Shown: piece after piece, positions 18,424-26,427 of the stretch
Numbering within the stretch: the stretch's first letter is position 1
How the letters are laid out: each line of letters opens with the position of its first letter
Assembly (NCBI GenBank): GCA_001784175.1
Contig: MFPR01000004.1
Span: forward strand, 443,731-507,730
From: Candidatus Lindowbacteria bacterium RIFCSPLOWO2_12_FULL_62_27
GTDB lineage: Bacteria > Lindowbacteria > 2-12-FULL-62-27
DNA length: 64,000 nt
Direction of reading: 5' to 3'
Position numbers and translations under genes: made by a program
Notes under the pieces: model-generated
Seen by the model: only the letters and a program-made list of their open reading frames with translations
What the model was told of the DNA's origin: nothing
The model's database searches: none

Positions 18424-19409
18424 CCTCCACGCCGTTCATCATCGGAATGCGCGACGCTTTTTTCGACGCGCTCTATGAAATCGCACGGACAGACCGGAAC
18501 GTGATCATCATCAGCGCCGACAACGGCGCGCCCAGCCTCGACAAATTCGCGCAGACCCTGCCCAACCAGTACTTCACCGTCGGCATCGCCGAACAGCAGA
18601 TGATCGGCATGGCCGCCGGGATGGCCTTTGAAGGCAAGAAGGTCTACACCTACGCGATTGCGCCGTTCATCACAACGCGCGTCCTTGAACAACAGAAACT
18701 CGACGTCTGCTCGATGAACCTGCCCATCGTCAATCTGGGCATCGGCGCGGGATACGCCTACGACATCATGGGACCCAGCCATCACACGGTCGAGGATATC
18801 TCCATCATGCGGGCGCTGCCGGGAATGAAGATCTATTGCCCGGCGGACGCCATCTGTTCGAGGGCGCTGGTCGACCTGTCGTACGCCGATCCGTCGCCCC
18901 AATACATCCGTTTTGATCGCGCCGGCATTCCGAATATCTACGCCGGTCGACCTGTCGATTTTACACCAGGCTTGGTCAAGACACGGGAAGGCCGGGACAT
19001 GTATATCGTGGCCACGGGGATCATGGTCCATCAGGCGCTGAAAGTGTCCGATGAACTCAAAAGGGACGGCCTTGAGGTCGGCGTCATCGACGTCTGCCGG
19101 ATCAAACCCTTCCCCGTCGAATGGCTGTTCGAATATCTGGAGGAGGTTCCCTGGGTGGTCACGCTGGAGGAGCATCTGCTGGCCGGCGGGCTCGGCGGCA
19201 TCGTGGCCGAAATATTCGTGGACAGCGGCGTCACCACACCCCTGCTCCGGATCGGGCAGGAGGACCGATTTGTCTTCACCTACGGCGGCCGCTCCGTGAT
19301 CTGGAAAAAATACGGCCTGGATGTGCCATCCGTGGTCGAAAAAATCCAAACGTGGATGAGTTCTCGAAGCGGAGGCGTGGAGTTCGCCAAAAGGGCGGCG
19401 GTCCGATAA
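18420..19409 (+). CDS. Transketolase, C-terminal subunit
   Basis: This is the pyrimidine-binding and C-terminal half: IIISADNGAPSLDKF near residue 30, FTVGIAEQQMIGMAAGMA near 57 with the catalytic glutamate that activates TPP, and GPSHHTVEDISIMRALPGM near 120. It ends with the transketolase C domain (LEEHLLAGGLGGIVAE). It overlaps the N-terminal subunit by four bases (ATGA), so a one-to-one complex is expected. At 329 residues it has the length usual for split-type subunits. Confidence 0.88.
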   Translation: MTSTPFIIGMRDAFFDALYEIARTDRNVIIISADNGAPSLDKFAQTLPNQYFTVGIAEQQMIGMAAGMAFEGKKVYTYAIAPFITTRVLEQQKLDVCSMNLPIVNLGIGAGYAYDIMGPSHHTVEDISIMRALPGMKIYCPADAICSRALVDLSYADPSPQYIRFDRAGIPNIYAGRPVDFTPGLVKTREGRDMYIVATGIMVHQALKVSDELKRDGLEVGVIDVCRIKPFPVEWLFEYLEEVPWVVTLEEHLLAGGLGGIVAEIFVDSGVTTPLLRIGQEDRFVFTYGGRSVIWKKYGLDVPSVVEKIQTWMSSRSGGVEFAKRAAVR

Positions 19410-20374
19410 GAAACGCGCGCCCCAAGAGAAAACTCGCGCGCCCCCATGTTTTGATCACCGGCGGAGCCGGCTATCTGGGATCGATTCTCACGCGGCAACT
19501 CCTCGATCAGGGCTTCAAGGTCACCGTGCTCGATAATTTCATGTACCGGCAGGACAGCCTGCTGGAAGCATGCGCCCATCCCGATTTCGCCGTCGTGCGC
19601 GGAGACTGCCGGGACGCGCCGCTCATGAGGTCCAGCCTGAAGGGCGTGGACGTGGTGATTCCCATGGCCGCGCTCGTGGGCGCGCCCGCGTGCGACCGGG
19701 ACCGTTCCGCCGCGGTCCGCATCAACCGCGACGCGGTCCGGATGATCTGCAGGGAGATGTCCCCTGCGCAATGGCTGCTTTTCCCCACCACCAACAGCGG
19801 CTACGGCGTGGGAGAGAACGGCAAGTTCTGCACGGAAGCGTCGCCCCTCCGTCCCATCAGCCTGTACGGGGTGACGAAGGCCGAGGCGGAGGCGGCGGTG
19901 ATGGAACGCCGAAACTCGATCAGTTTCCGGCTGGCCACGGTCTTCGGAGTCTCGCCCCGGATGCGGATGGACCTTCTGGTGAACGATTTTGTGTGGCGTG
20001 CACTGACCGACCGGTATCTGGTGCTGTTCGAAGGCCATTTCAAGAGGAATTACATCCATGTCCGGGACGTGGCCAAAGTGTTTCTGCACGGACTGAATCG
20101 CTTCTATTTCATGAGGGGGCAGGTGTACAACGTGGGCCTGGAGGACGCGAACCTCTCGAAGCGGGAACTCTGCGAACGGATCCGGGCTGTGATTTCCGAT
20201 TTTGTCTTTTTCGAATCACCGATCGGGGAGGACGCGGACAAGCGCAATTACATCGTGTCGAACGCCAAAATCCTCAAGACCGGGTTCCGGCCGGACTGGG
20301 ATCTGGACCGGGGAATCCGGGAACTGGTCAAGGCCCATCTCATGCTGGGAAATGTCCGTCACGCCAACGCCTGA
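19352..20374 (+). CDS. NAD-dependent nucleotide-sugar epimerase/dehydratase (extended SDR)
   Basis: The Rossmann motif VLITGGAGYLGS begins around residue 33, followed by FKVTVLDNFMYRQ and the catalytic YGVTK pair (SLYGVTKAEAEAAV). The segment FKRNYIHVRDVAKVF near residue 225 is typical of UDP-sugar epimerases. The first safe in-frame start is GTG 19352, which overlaps the transketolase gene by 58 bases and adds a basic N-terminal extension; a TTG near 19450 would start at the Rossmann strand itself. It is followed by P2, whose ATG lies inside its last 23 bases. The substrate is unknown. Confidence 0.78.
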   Translation: MDEFSKRRRGVRQKGGGPIRNARPKRKLARPHVLITGGAGYLGSILTRQLLDQGFKVTVLDNFMYRQDSLLEACAHPDFAVVRGDCRDAPLMRSSLKGVDVVIPMAALVGAPACDRDRSAAVRINRDAVRMICREMSPAQWLLFPTTNSGYGVGENGKFCTEASPLRPISLYGVTKAEAEAAVMERRNSISFRLATVFGVSPRMRMDLLVNDFVWRALTDRYLVLFEGHFKRNYIHVRDVAKVFLHGLNRFYFMRGQVYNVGLEDANLSKRELCERIRAVISDFVFFESPIGEDADKRNYIVSNAKILKTGFRPDWDLDRGIRELVKAHLMLGNVRHANA

Positions 20375-22484
20375 AGGCGCAGCCCGACCCGGCGGCGGAA
20401 CCGGCCGGCGAATCATTTACGTCGATGAGCTGAACGCCTTTTCCGCCGCCTGGCTGGCCCGGCATCGCGGGACGGTTTCCGGTATCTATTACATCGACGT
20501 ATCCGGATGGATGAAACGGGTTCTCCCCGTGTTTCGCCGTGTGTTTCTGCGTGGCACGCCCATCCTCCCCCTTGACTTTTACATGGGCGACATCCGCACG
20601 GAACGTGGAGAGAACCTCTTCATCAAGATCTCTTTCGGGGATATCGGAAAATTCCACGGCCGGATGGTCCGCGACCATCTGGACCACGATCCGCTGTGCC
20701 GGATGTTCGCACGCCGGTTCGGCGCGGCCGAAATTTCGCTGTACGTGAAAATAAAAACCATGCGCGCGCTGCGAAGATACAATTCGTATCTCTACGCCGC
20801 CGCCTGGCATGCCCGGTCCCTGCCCGCCAATCCGCCCGCGGACCCCGGCTTCCTCCTCTCTCACTTCTATTCCGACCTCCTCGCCGGCCACGCGATGTCG
20901 CTCGGCCTGCGGGTGACCGCCTACACAAATTTCTCCCGGCTGTTCTCGCGATGGATCCGGATTCTCAAGCGACTCCTCTGGCCCGTGCTGTCCCTGCGCG
21001 GCCTGACGCAAAAAAACGCCGGCCCGCGCCCGGCCGCGCCCATTCTGGCGGCGGGATTCAACGGCAAGTACATCACGTTTGATCCGTCGGTTCGAAGCGA
21101 TTTTTTCTGGCTCATTCCCTCGTCCCTGCCGAGGTCCAGGGTCATGATCTGCTTCCATCGGCATGACTACCCCGTGACCGCCGAGATGGTGGACACGCTG
21201 AGGTCGGCCGGCATGAATTTCGTGGCCTTTTCAGAGTCCGCGCGGGTGGATCCCAGGGTACCTCTGTTTTCTCCCGGCCGGAGGGCCGCGTGGGATCTGG
21301 CCGTCTGGAATGCGCGGCTGGCCGTCCGGGTGTTGACGGCGATGTTCAGCGGCGCTGTTTCAAGTTTCTATCTTGACTTGTTCGCGGATTTTGTCCGGCA
21401 CTACGCGTGGTGGGGCGATTTTTTTCGCCGATACGGGGTGAGCGTCTACATCAACATCAACGATGCCTCCGACGATTCCGTACCCTTTCATCTGGCCCTC
21501 AAGGCCGCGGGCGGCGTCAGCGTCAGCTACCAGTTTTCCGCCCACAGCCTCAACCACAGCCCGGAAACCCTGATCCTGCCGATCTGCCGCGACGTCTTTT
21601 TTTCGTTCGGGCCCTATTACCGGCCTCTCCTAGACTCCGTGCATACAGCGATCGGCCACGGCGTCTATACGGGTTACATCACCGACCAGGCCTTTGAGTT
21701 GGTGAAGGAAAGATCGCGGGGATACCGCGAGCGGCTTCAGCGGGCCGGGGCGAACTTCATTGTCGCATTTTTCGACGAAAACTCTTCCGATGACCGGATG
21801 AGAATGGTTTCCAACCGGAGAATGACCGGGGTTTACCGGCGCTTTCTCGACGCAGTCCTTTCCGACCCCACGCTGGGACTCATCCTGAAACCCGGCTATC
21901 CGGGCACATTGTTCAAACGCCTGCCCGACATCCGGCCCCTCGTGGATCGCGCCCGTTCGACGGGCCGGTGCCTCCTTCTGGACGAGGGCGTGGTGGTGAC
22001 GCGCGTGCTTCCGACGGAAGCCGCCCAGGCGGCGGACCTGGCCGTCGGGTTTCTGTACAGCGGAACAGCGGCGATGGAGTCCGTCCTCTCGGGCACGCCG
22101 ACGGTTTATTTTGATTTTGAGAATCTCTTTGATCAGCCCGAGTACCAATGGCCGGCTCGGATCAGCCTCTCCGAGGCCCCAAGTGCCGGCGTCTCCGACG
22201 CCGGCCGGATCGTCTTCAACACGTGGGAGGAACTTTGGACGGCCATCCAGTCATTTCGGCGGGAGGCCCGGTCACGGCCGGATTTGAGGCGGACGATTCC
22301 TTTTCTTTCGCAGAAAGATCCCTTTCAGGACGGGCGGGCGGCGGAGCGCATGGGCGAGTATCTGTCGTCGCTCCTTATGTGCCTCGAACGGGAAGAGCCG
22401 GCGGCCGGGGCCGTGGCGTGGGCGAACCGGAAATTTTCGGAGAAATGGGGCGCGGACAAAATCGTTTCGCGTGCCGTCAGGTGA
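20352..22484 (+). CDS. Large putative surface-carbohydrate transferase P2 (paralogue of P1)
   Basis: A 710-residue paralogue of P1 (2732-4840), with IIYVDELN near residue 20 and all the conserved segments listed for P1, including KPGYPGTLFKRLPDI and GTAAMESVLSGTPTVYFD. A C-terminal GT-B donor-binding region is inferred. Residues 604-619 are a 16-residue insertion absent from P1 and encoded by a dispersed hairpin repeat (see the repeat at 22158). The normal end is AVR, whereas P1 runs on further. ATG 20352 overlaps the epimerase gene by 23 bases; the 3' end overlaps the convergent GT2 by 8 bases. Function unknown. Confidence 0.7.
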   Translation: MSVTPTPEGAARPGGGTGRRIIYVDELNAFSAAWLARHRGTVSGIYYIDVSGWMKRVLPVFRRVFLRGTPILPLDFYMGDIRTERGENLFIKISFGDIGKFHGRMVRDHLDHDPLCRMFARRFGAAEISLYVKIKTMRALRRYNSYLYAAAWHARSLPANPPADPGFLLSHFYSDLLAGHAMSLGLRVTAYTNFSRLFSRWIRILKRLLWPVLSLRGLTQKNAGPRPAAPILAAGFNGKYITFDPSVRSDFFWLIPSSLPRSRVMICFHRHDYPVTAEMVDTLRSAGMNFVAFSESARVDPRVPLFSPGRRAAWDLAVWNARLAVRVLTAMFSGAVSSFYLDLFADFVRHYAWWGDFFRRYGVSVYININDASDDSVPFHLALKAAGGVSVSYQFSAHSLNHSPETLILPICRDVFFSFGPYYRPLLDSVHTAIGHGVYTGYITDQAFELVKERSRGYRERLQRAGANFIVAFFDENSSDDRMRMVSNRRMTGVYRRFLDAVLSDPTLGLILKPGYPGTLFKRLPDIRPLVDRARSTGRCLLLDEGVVVTRVLPTEAAQAADLAVGFLYSGTAAMESVLSGTPTVYFDFENLFDQPEYQWPARISLSEAPSAGVSDAGRIVFNTWEELWTAIQSFRREARSRPDLRRTIPFLSQKDPFQDGRAAERMGEYLSSLLMCLEREEPAAGAVAWANRKFSEKWGADKIVSRAVR
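22158..22211 (+). repeat. Two-hairpin repeat, copy A, inserted in frame in P2
   Basis: Hairpin 1 has arms GCCTC/GAGGC and hairpin 2 arms GCCGGCGTC/GACGCCGGC, each around a TCC loop, joined by a short CC-CAAGT linker. CGGATC occurs at both ends (22158-22163 and 22206-22211). Removing 48 bases restores an unbroken alignment to P1. Confidence 0.8.
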
Positions 22485-23556
22485 CGTTGGTTGGATTCGT
22501 GACGGCTCTGTAGACGGGCAGAAAGTCGTTGTGATAGACGCAGGTCGGCCGCGCGAGGTCATTCAACGACAATTCGACAGCGCTCGGCGGGATGAAAGAA
22601 AATAAACGGTGCCCGGTCTTCAGCCGGCCCAGCATGCGCCGCAACTTCTCCCGGGCGCGGGCGCGGAATCCATTGAATCGTTGTGGCGCATACAGCCTGT
22701 CCCATTCGTGGGTTAAATGCCTTCGCACCACCCACCACAGATACTTTTTCGCGATCTCGTCCCCTTCACGGATCGACAGACCATCCTGGCGGGCCAGCTC
22801 TTCCGCCAGACAGCGCCGAACTCCATCGCTCTCCTCCCGCCAGCGGGGTGTGCTGTACCGTTCGAAGGGTTCCTGCGCGGCGAGAACAGAGTCCTGCCCG
22901 GGATGCGCCTGACACAGCTTGTAGAGTTTGTCCAGACGCTTGACCTTGCCGCGGATGACGGGAATACACGTGGTCAGGAGCTCGCCGAACCAGTTTCCAA
23001 GCCCGAATTCGATCGTCCGGGCGTATCCGTCCCGGATGTCTTCCGTCCGGTGGATCGAGTTTCCTGTAGCAAACCAATGGCTCATGAAACGGCCGAACCG
23101 GCCGGCGCCGGTGTCGTCTTCGATGTCAGCATACTCATAATGAACCATCCACTGGAACCGCCCATGGGCACGGCCGGAATCGAGCCCGAACATGAGACAG
23201 AGGCCGTGCGCGACCCGGTACGCCGGATGCCGGTCCAGAAAATCCATGCAGAGATCCATCGTTTCAGGCACGTAAAAATCGTCGTCGGCGGCGTACATGC
23301 AATAGGGGGTCCGGACATGCTCCAGTCCCCTGGCGATGCAATCGTTGAACGAGGCCCCCGGTTGGGCGAGATGGGTCACGTTCAGCCGTTCGCGATACCT
23401 CCGGATCACGGAACCGATCGCGTCAAACGGTTCCGGATCGCTGGCATCCGAAATGACGATCGGATGCGAAAACGCCGCGGATGCATAATAGGTCAGGAAC
23501 CGCGACAGGAACTGCGCGCGATTCCGCGTTGAAACCACAAGGGTCAACCGTTCCAT
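22477..23556 (-). CDS. Glycosyltransferase family 2 (copy 1 of a near-duplicate pair)
   Basis: A GT2 protein starting RLTLVVSTRNRAQFL, with PIVISDASDPEPF near residue 35 and a metal site AADDDFYVPE near 95. It is a close paralogue of 33132-34223 along the whole length, including FMSHWFATGNSIHRTED and the C-terminal LSLNDLARPT segment, so a duplication within the island is evident. The type resembles glycosyltransferases annotated as TIGR00180-like. ATG 23556 sits nine bases from a -10 element. The final 8 bases overlap P2, and the promoter overlaps that of the divergent wbqC copy 2. Confidence 0.83.
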   Translation of the reverse strand: MERLTLVVSTRNRAQFLSRFLTYYASAAFSHPIVISDASDPEPFDAIGSVIRRYRERLNVTHLAQPGASFNDCIARGLEHVRTPYCMYAADDDFYVPETMDLCMDFLDRHPAYRVAHGLCLMFGLDSGRAHGRFQWMVHYEYADIEDDTGAGRFGRFMSHWFATGNSIHRTEDIRDGYARTIEFGLGNWFGELLTTCIPVIRGKVKRLDKLYKLCQAHPGQDSVLAAQEPFERYSTPRWREESDGVRRCLAEELARQDGLSIREGDEIAKKYLWWVVRRHLTHEWDRLYAPQRFNGFRARAREKLRRMLGRLKTGHRLFSFIPPSAVELSLNDLARPTCVYHNDFLPVYRAVTNPTNVT

Positions 23557-23565
23557 CGAAAGCCG

Positions 23566-23595
23566 ACTTAACCTTCCGAACAAAAGGCTTGTCAA
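23566..23595 (-). promoter_or_regulatory. Promoter for GT2 copy 1
   Basis: On the minus strand TTGACA (23590-23595) and TTAAGT (23566-23571) are 18 bases apart, with nine bases to the ATG at 23556. The -35 box coincides, on the other strand, with that of the wbqC promoter. Confidence 0.55.
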
Positions 23596-23618
23596 GTTTC
23601 ATTCGCTTGTGCTTTCAT
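23589..23618 (+). promoter_or_regulatory. Promoter for second wbqC gene
   Basis: TTGTCA (23589-23594) and TTTCAT (23613-23618) are 18 bases apart and six bases precede the ATG at 23625. The TTCGCTTGTGCTTTCAT stretch matches the region upstream of the first wbqC. Confidence 0.45.
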
Positions 23619-23624
23619 GGATCC

Positions 23625-24404
23625 ATGCCAGTCGAATCGACGCATCCCTTCATTCTGACGGCGCACCAACCCGTGTATCTGCCGTGGCTGGGGCTCATGC
23701 ACAAAATCGCGCTGTCGGACATGTTCTGCCTGTTTGATGACGTGCAGTACTTGAAAAAGGACTGGATGAATCGAAACAGGATCAAGACGGCCAACGGCCC
23801 GGTCTGGCTGACCGTGCCGGTTCTGAGCAGGGACCATTACCATTTGAAATGCAGGGACGTGAGGATCCATGCCGCCCTGCCGTGGCGGAGGAAACACTGG
23901 CGTTCGATTCTGAACGCGTACCGGAGCGCTCCCTTCTTCAGGAGATACGCCGATTTTTTTGAAGACCTCTATTCAAAGGAATGGACGCATCTCGCGGATT
24001 TGAATCAACATATCCTCCGGTATCTGCTCGACGCCTTTTCGATCAAAGTGGCTTGGGTTCGGGCGTCCGACTGTTCTTTTGACGGAAAGGGGTCTGATCT
24101 CGTGCTGGACATGTGCCGCCGCCTGAATGCGGACATCTATGTGTTCGGCGCCTTGGGCCGAACCTACGCGCGGGTGGAGGATTTTGAAAAGGCCGGAATA
24201 TCCGTTTATTTCCAGGACTATCGGCACCCCTCCTATCCGCAGCTCGGGGGGCAATTCTCGCCGTCCATGAGCGCGATCGATCTTCTCTTTAATCACGGCC
24301 CGGCCTCCTTCGAGATTTTGATGGAAGGCAATCACAGCCGGGAACACCTCGTCCGCGCCGCCGGGGTTCTGCCCCTGACGGAAGCCGGGGCGGGACGCCC
24401 ATGA
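23625..24404 (+). CDS. WbqC-like family protein (copy 2)
   Basis: The WbqC signature LTAHQPVYLPWLGLMHKI lies at residue 11, with CLFDDVQYLKKDWMNRNRIKT near 35, WLTVPVLS near 60 and the C-terminal SAIDLLFNHGP element. It is a paralogue of the gene at 4943. Family function is uncertain; members sit in O-antigen and glycopeptide clusters. ATG 23625 is the only start compatible with the short N-terminus. The stop overlaps the start of the next gene (ATGA at 24401), so it heads an operon that runs through the amino-sugar genes to 32633. Confidence 0.85.
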   Translation: MPVESTHPFILTAHQPVYLPWLGLMHKIALSDMFCLFDDVQYLKKDWMNRNRIKTANGPVWLTVPVLSRDHYHLKCRDVRIHAALPWRRKHWRSILNAYRSAPFFRRYADFFEDLYSKEWTHLADLNQHILRYLLDAFSIKVAWVRASDCSFDGKGSDLVLDMCRRLNADIYVFGALGRTYARVEDFEKAGISVYFQDYRHPSYPQLGGQFSPSMSAIDLLFNHGPASFEILMEGNHSREHLVRAAGVLPLTEAGAGRP

Positions 24405-25288
24405 GAATCCTGGTCACCGGCGCCGGAGGCTATTTGGGAAGCGCCTGCGTGGGCCATCTTGCCGGGCGCCATGAAGTGACGGCGGGCGGGCACAGTTCAC
24501 CGGAACGGCCGGACGCCGTCATTCACATGGCGTTTCGATTTCCTAAAGACAACTCCGCGCGGGCCGAACTTGAAAACCAAACCGCGTTGCGCGCCATGAT
24601 TGATTTCTGCATGGCCCGGAATGTTTCGCGATTCATTTTTCCGTCCACGTATGCGGTGTATCCCTGCAGCGAGCGGACCGCGGTGGAATCGGACGCCCTG
24701 TTTCCAGAATCCGAATACGCCCGCGGAAAGGGGACGGCGGAAAGGATGCTGCAGGAGTCCGGCCTTCCCCATGTGATCCTTCGTCTGACGCACGTCTATG
24801 GCCGGGGCACCGGCGTCGGCGACGAGGGCGGCGTCATCCTGCAGTGGCTGGATCGGGCCATGCATGGAAAGGACATCGAAGTGATCGACGGAGAAACCAT
24901 CGAGCGGGACTATATCCACCTTCGTGACGTCCTGGCGGCCGTCGAGGCGTGCCTTGAAAGAGAGCCGGCCATGGGACGCGTCTACAACATCGGAAGCGGC
25001 GCCGGCGTGACGCTTCTGGATCTCGCGCGACAGATCGCGCGGATCGCCGGCGGGGAAACCGGCCGGGACGTTTCGGTGCGGAATCGCCGGAGCGCAACCC
25101 CCGTGATCTGGCGGCGGCGCGTGGACCTCCGGCGGGCGGAGGAGGAATTGGGCTTTTATCCGCGGGTCAACCTCGTGGAAGGCTTGAAAGAGATGGCGGC
25201 GGCGCGCACGACGGGACTGCCGGATCAGCGCCTCCGGCGCCCCAAGTGCCGGCGTCTCCGACGCCGGCCGGAGGCGGCCGCAAGATGA
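24401..25288 (+). CDS. NAD-dependent sugar epimerase/dehydratase with repeat-derived C-terminus
   Basis: An extended SDR: ILVTGAGGYLGSACV at the N-terminus, the FIFPSTYAVYP strand near residue 85, the catalytic YARGK pair (Tyr then Lys four residues on) near residue 107, and IERDYIHLRDVLAAVE near 165. The last 20 or so residues (DQRLRRPKCRRLRRRPE) are unusually arginine-rich because they are encoded by a copy of the hairpin repeat (25220-25272), so the native C-terminus has been replaced or extended. It overlaps both neighbours by ATGA. A UDP- or dTDP-hexose is the likely substrate. Confidence 0.82.
   Translation: MRILVTGAGGYLGSACVGHLAGRHEVTAGGHSSPERPDAVIHMAFRFPKDNSARAELENQTALRAMIDFCMARNVSRFIFPSTYAVYPCSERTAVESDALFPESEYARGKGTAERMLQESGLPHVILRLTHVYGRGTGVGDEGGVILQWLDRAMHGKDIEVIDGETIERDYIHLRDVLAAVEACLEREPAMGRVYNIGSGAGVTLLDLARQIARIAGGETGRDVSVRNRRSATPVIWRRRVDLRRAEEELGFYPRVNLVEGLKEMAAARTTGLPDQRLRRPKCRRLRRRPEAAAR
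25220..25272 (+). repeat. Two-hairpin repeat, copy B, at the 3' end of the epimerase gene
   Basis: Hairpin 1 arms GCGCC/GGCGC and hairpin 2 arms GCCGGCGTC/GACGCCGGC flank TCC loops. CCGGA bounds both ends (25220-25224 and 25268-25272). Its right end also supplies part of a GGAGG ten bases before the DegT start. Confidence 0.78.
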
Positions 25289-26427
25289 GGATCAAGGGCG
25301 CGCATCCTGCATTTTCCGAGGGTGAAATAGCGTCGATCACCGGCGAGATCGCCGAGGTCCTTCGCTCGGGCCGGCTGATTTTGGGAAGCCGGACAGAGCG
25401 GTTTGAAGCAGCCTTCGCCGAATACGTTGGAACCCGGCATGCCATCGCCGTCAATTCCGCAACGACCGCGCTCCAGATCACCCTCCAGTATCTCGATGTC
25501 AGGGACCGCGAGGTCGTCCTTCCGACCAACACATTTCTGGCCACGGCCAACGCCGTCCTGTACGCGGGGGGACGACCGGTTTTCGGCGACATCGAACCGC
25601 AGTCTCTCGCCCTGTGCCCGGACAGCCTGATCCGGAACATCACGCCGCGCACAAAAGGCGTCATCCTCGTCCATCTGGCCGGATTCATCAGCCCGCATCT
25701 GGAAGACATTCAACAGATATGCCGGGACCGGAGGTTGTTTTTGATTGAAGACGCGTCGCATGCTCATGGGGCCCTTTACAAGGGTTCAAAGGCGGGGTCG
25801 CTGTCGTTCGCCGGATGTTTTTCCTTTTATCCCACCAAAGTCATGACGGCGGCGCTGGGCGGCATGATCACGACAAACGATGCGGCCTTGGACCGCTACG
25901 CCAGAAGCCTTCGGCATCACGGCCAGACCGACCGGACGCTCGACGTGCTGACCCGGTTCGGGAACGACTGGCTTCTCGACGAAGTGCGATCCGTGATCGG
26001 CTATCATCAGTTGAGGGGGCTTGAGAATGCAGTTCTCAGGCGGAATGCCCTGGCGCGCCGGTACACGGAACGATTGAAGGACGTGAAGGGCATTCAAGTA
26101 TTTGAAGTTGCGCCTCACATCAGGCACGCCTACTATAAATTCCCGGTTTCCGTCGATCCGCCCATTTCCCGTGACCATCTGATGCGGCGGTTGAACGAGG
26201 AACATGACGTTGAGACCGGTGTACTCTATGATCCGCCCTGTCATCTCCAGCCCATTGTCATGGAAACGTTCGGCACGAAACCGGGTGACTGCCCGGTTTC
26301 CGAATCGATCCTCCGGCGTGAACTCTGCCTGCCGATGCATGTGAGCCTCACGGAAGAGGACGTCGATCGCGTGGTGGGAATCCTGTCCGCCGAAATCGAT
26401 CTCCGGATGGACATGGCGGTCGCCTGA
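25285..26427 (+). CDS. DegT/DnrJ/EryC1 family PLP sugar aminotransferase (PseC-like)
   Basis: A PLP-dependent transaminase acting on nucleotide keto-sugars. Visible elements are AVNSATTALQITL near residue 60 (cofactor phosphate), LIEDASHAHGALY near 165 (aspartate and the ASHAHG motif), and CFSFYPTKVMTAALGG near 187 with the internal-aldimine lysine. The length of 380 residues is normal. In a nonulosonic acid pathway it would aminate the 4-keto product of the PseB-like enzyme encoded at 34258. ATG 25285 overlaps the epimerase stop (ATGA) and has GGAGG upstream. Confidence 0.85.
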   Translation: MRIKGAHPAFSEGEIASITGEIAEVLRSGRLILGSRTERFEAAFAEYVGTRHAIAVNSATTALQITLQYLDVRDREVVLPTNTFLATANAVLYAGGRPVFGDIEPQSLALCPDSLIRNITPRTKGVILVHLAGFISPHLEDIQQICRDRRLFLIEDASHAHGALYKGSKAGSLSFAGCFSFYPTKVMTAALGGMITTNDAALDRYARSLRHHGQTDRTLDVLTRFGNDWLLDEVRSVIGYHQLRGLENAVLRRNALARRYTERLKDVKGIQVFEVAPHIRHAYYKFPVSVDPPISRDHLMRRLNEEHDVETGVLYDPPCHLQPIVMETFGTKPGDCPVSESILRRELCLPMHVSLTEEDVDRVVGILSAEIDLRMDMAVA

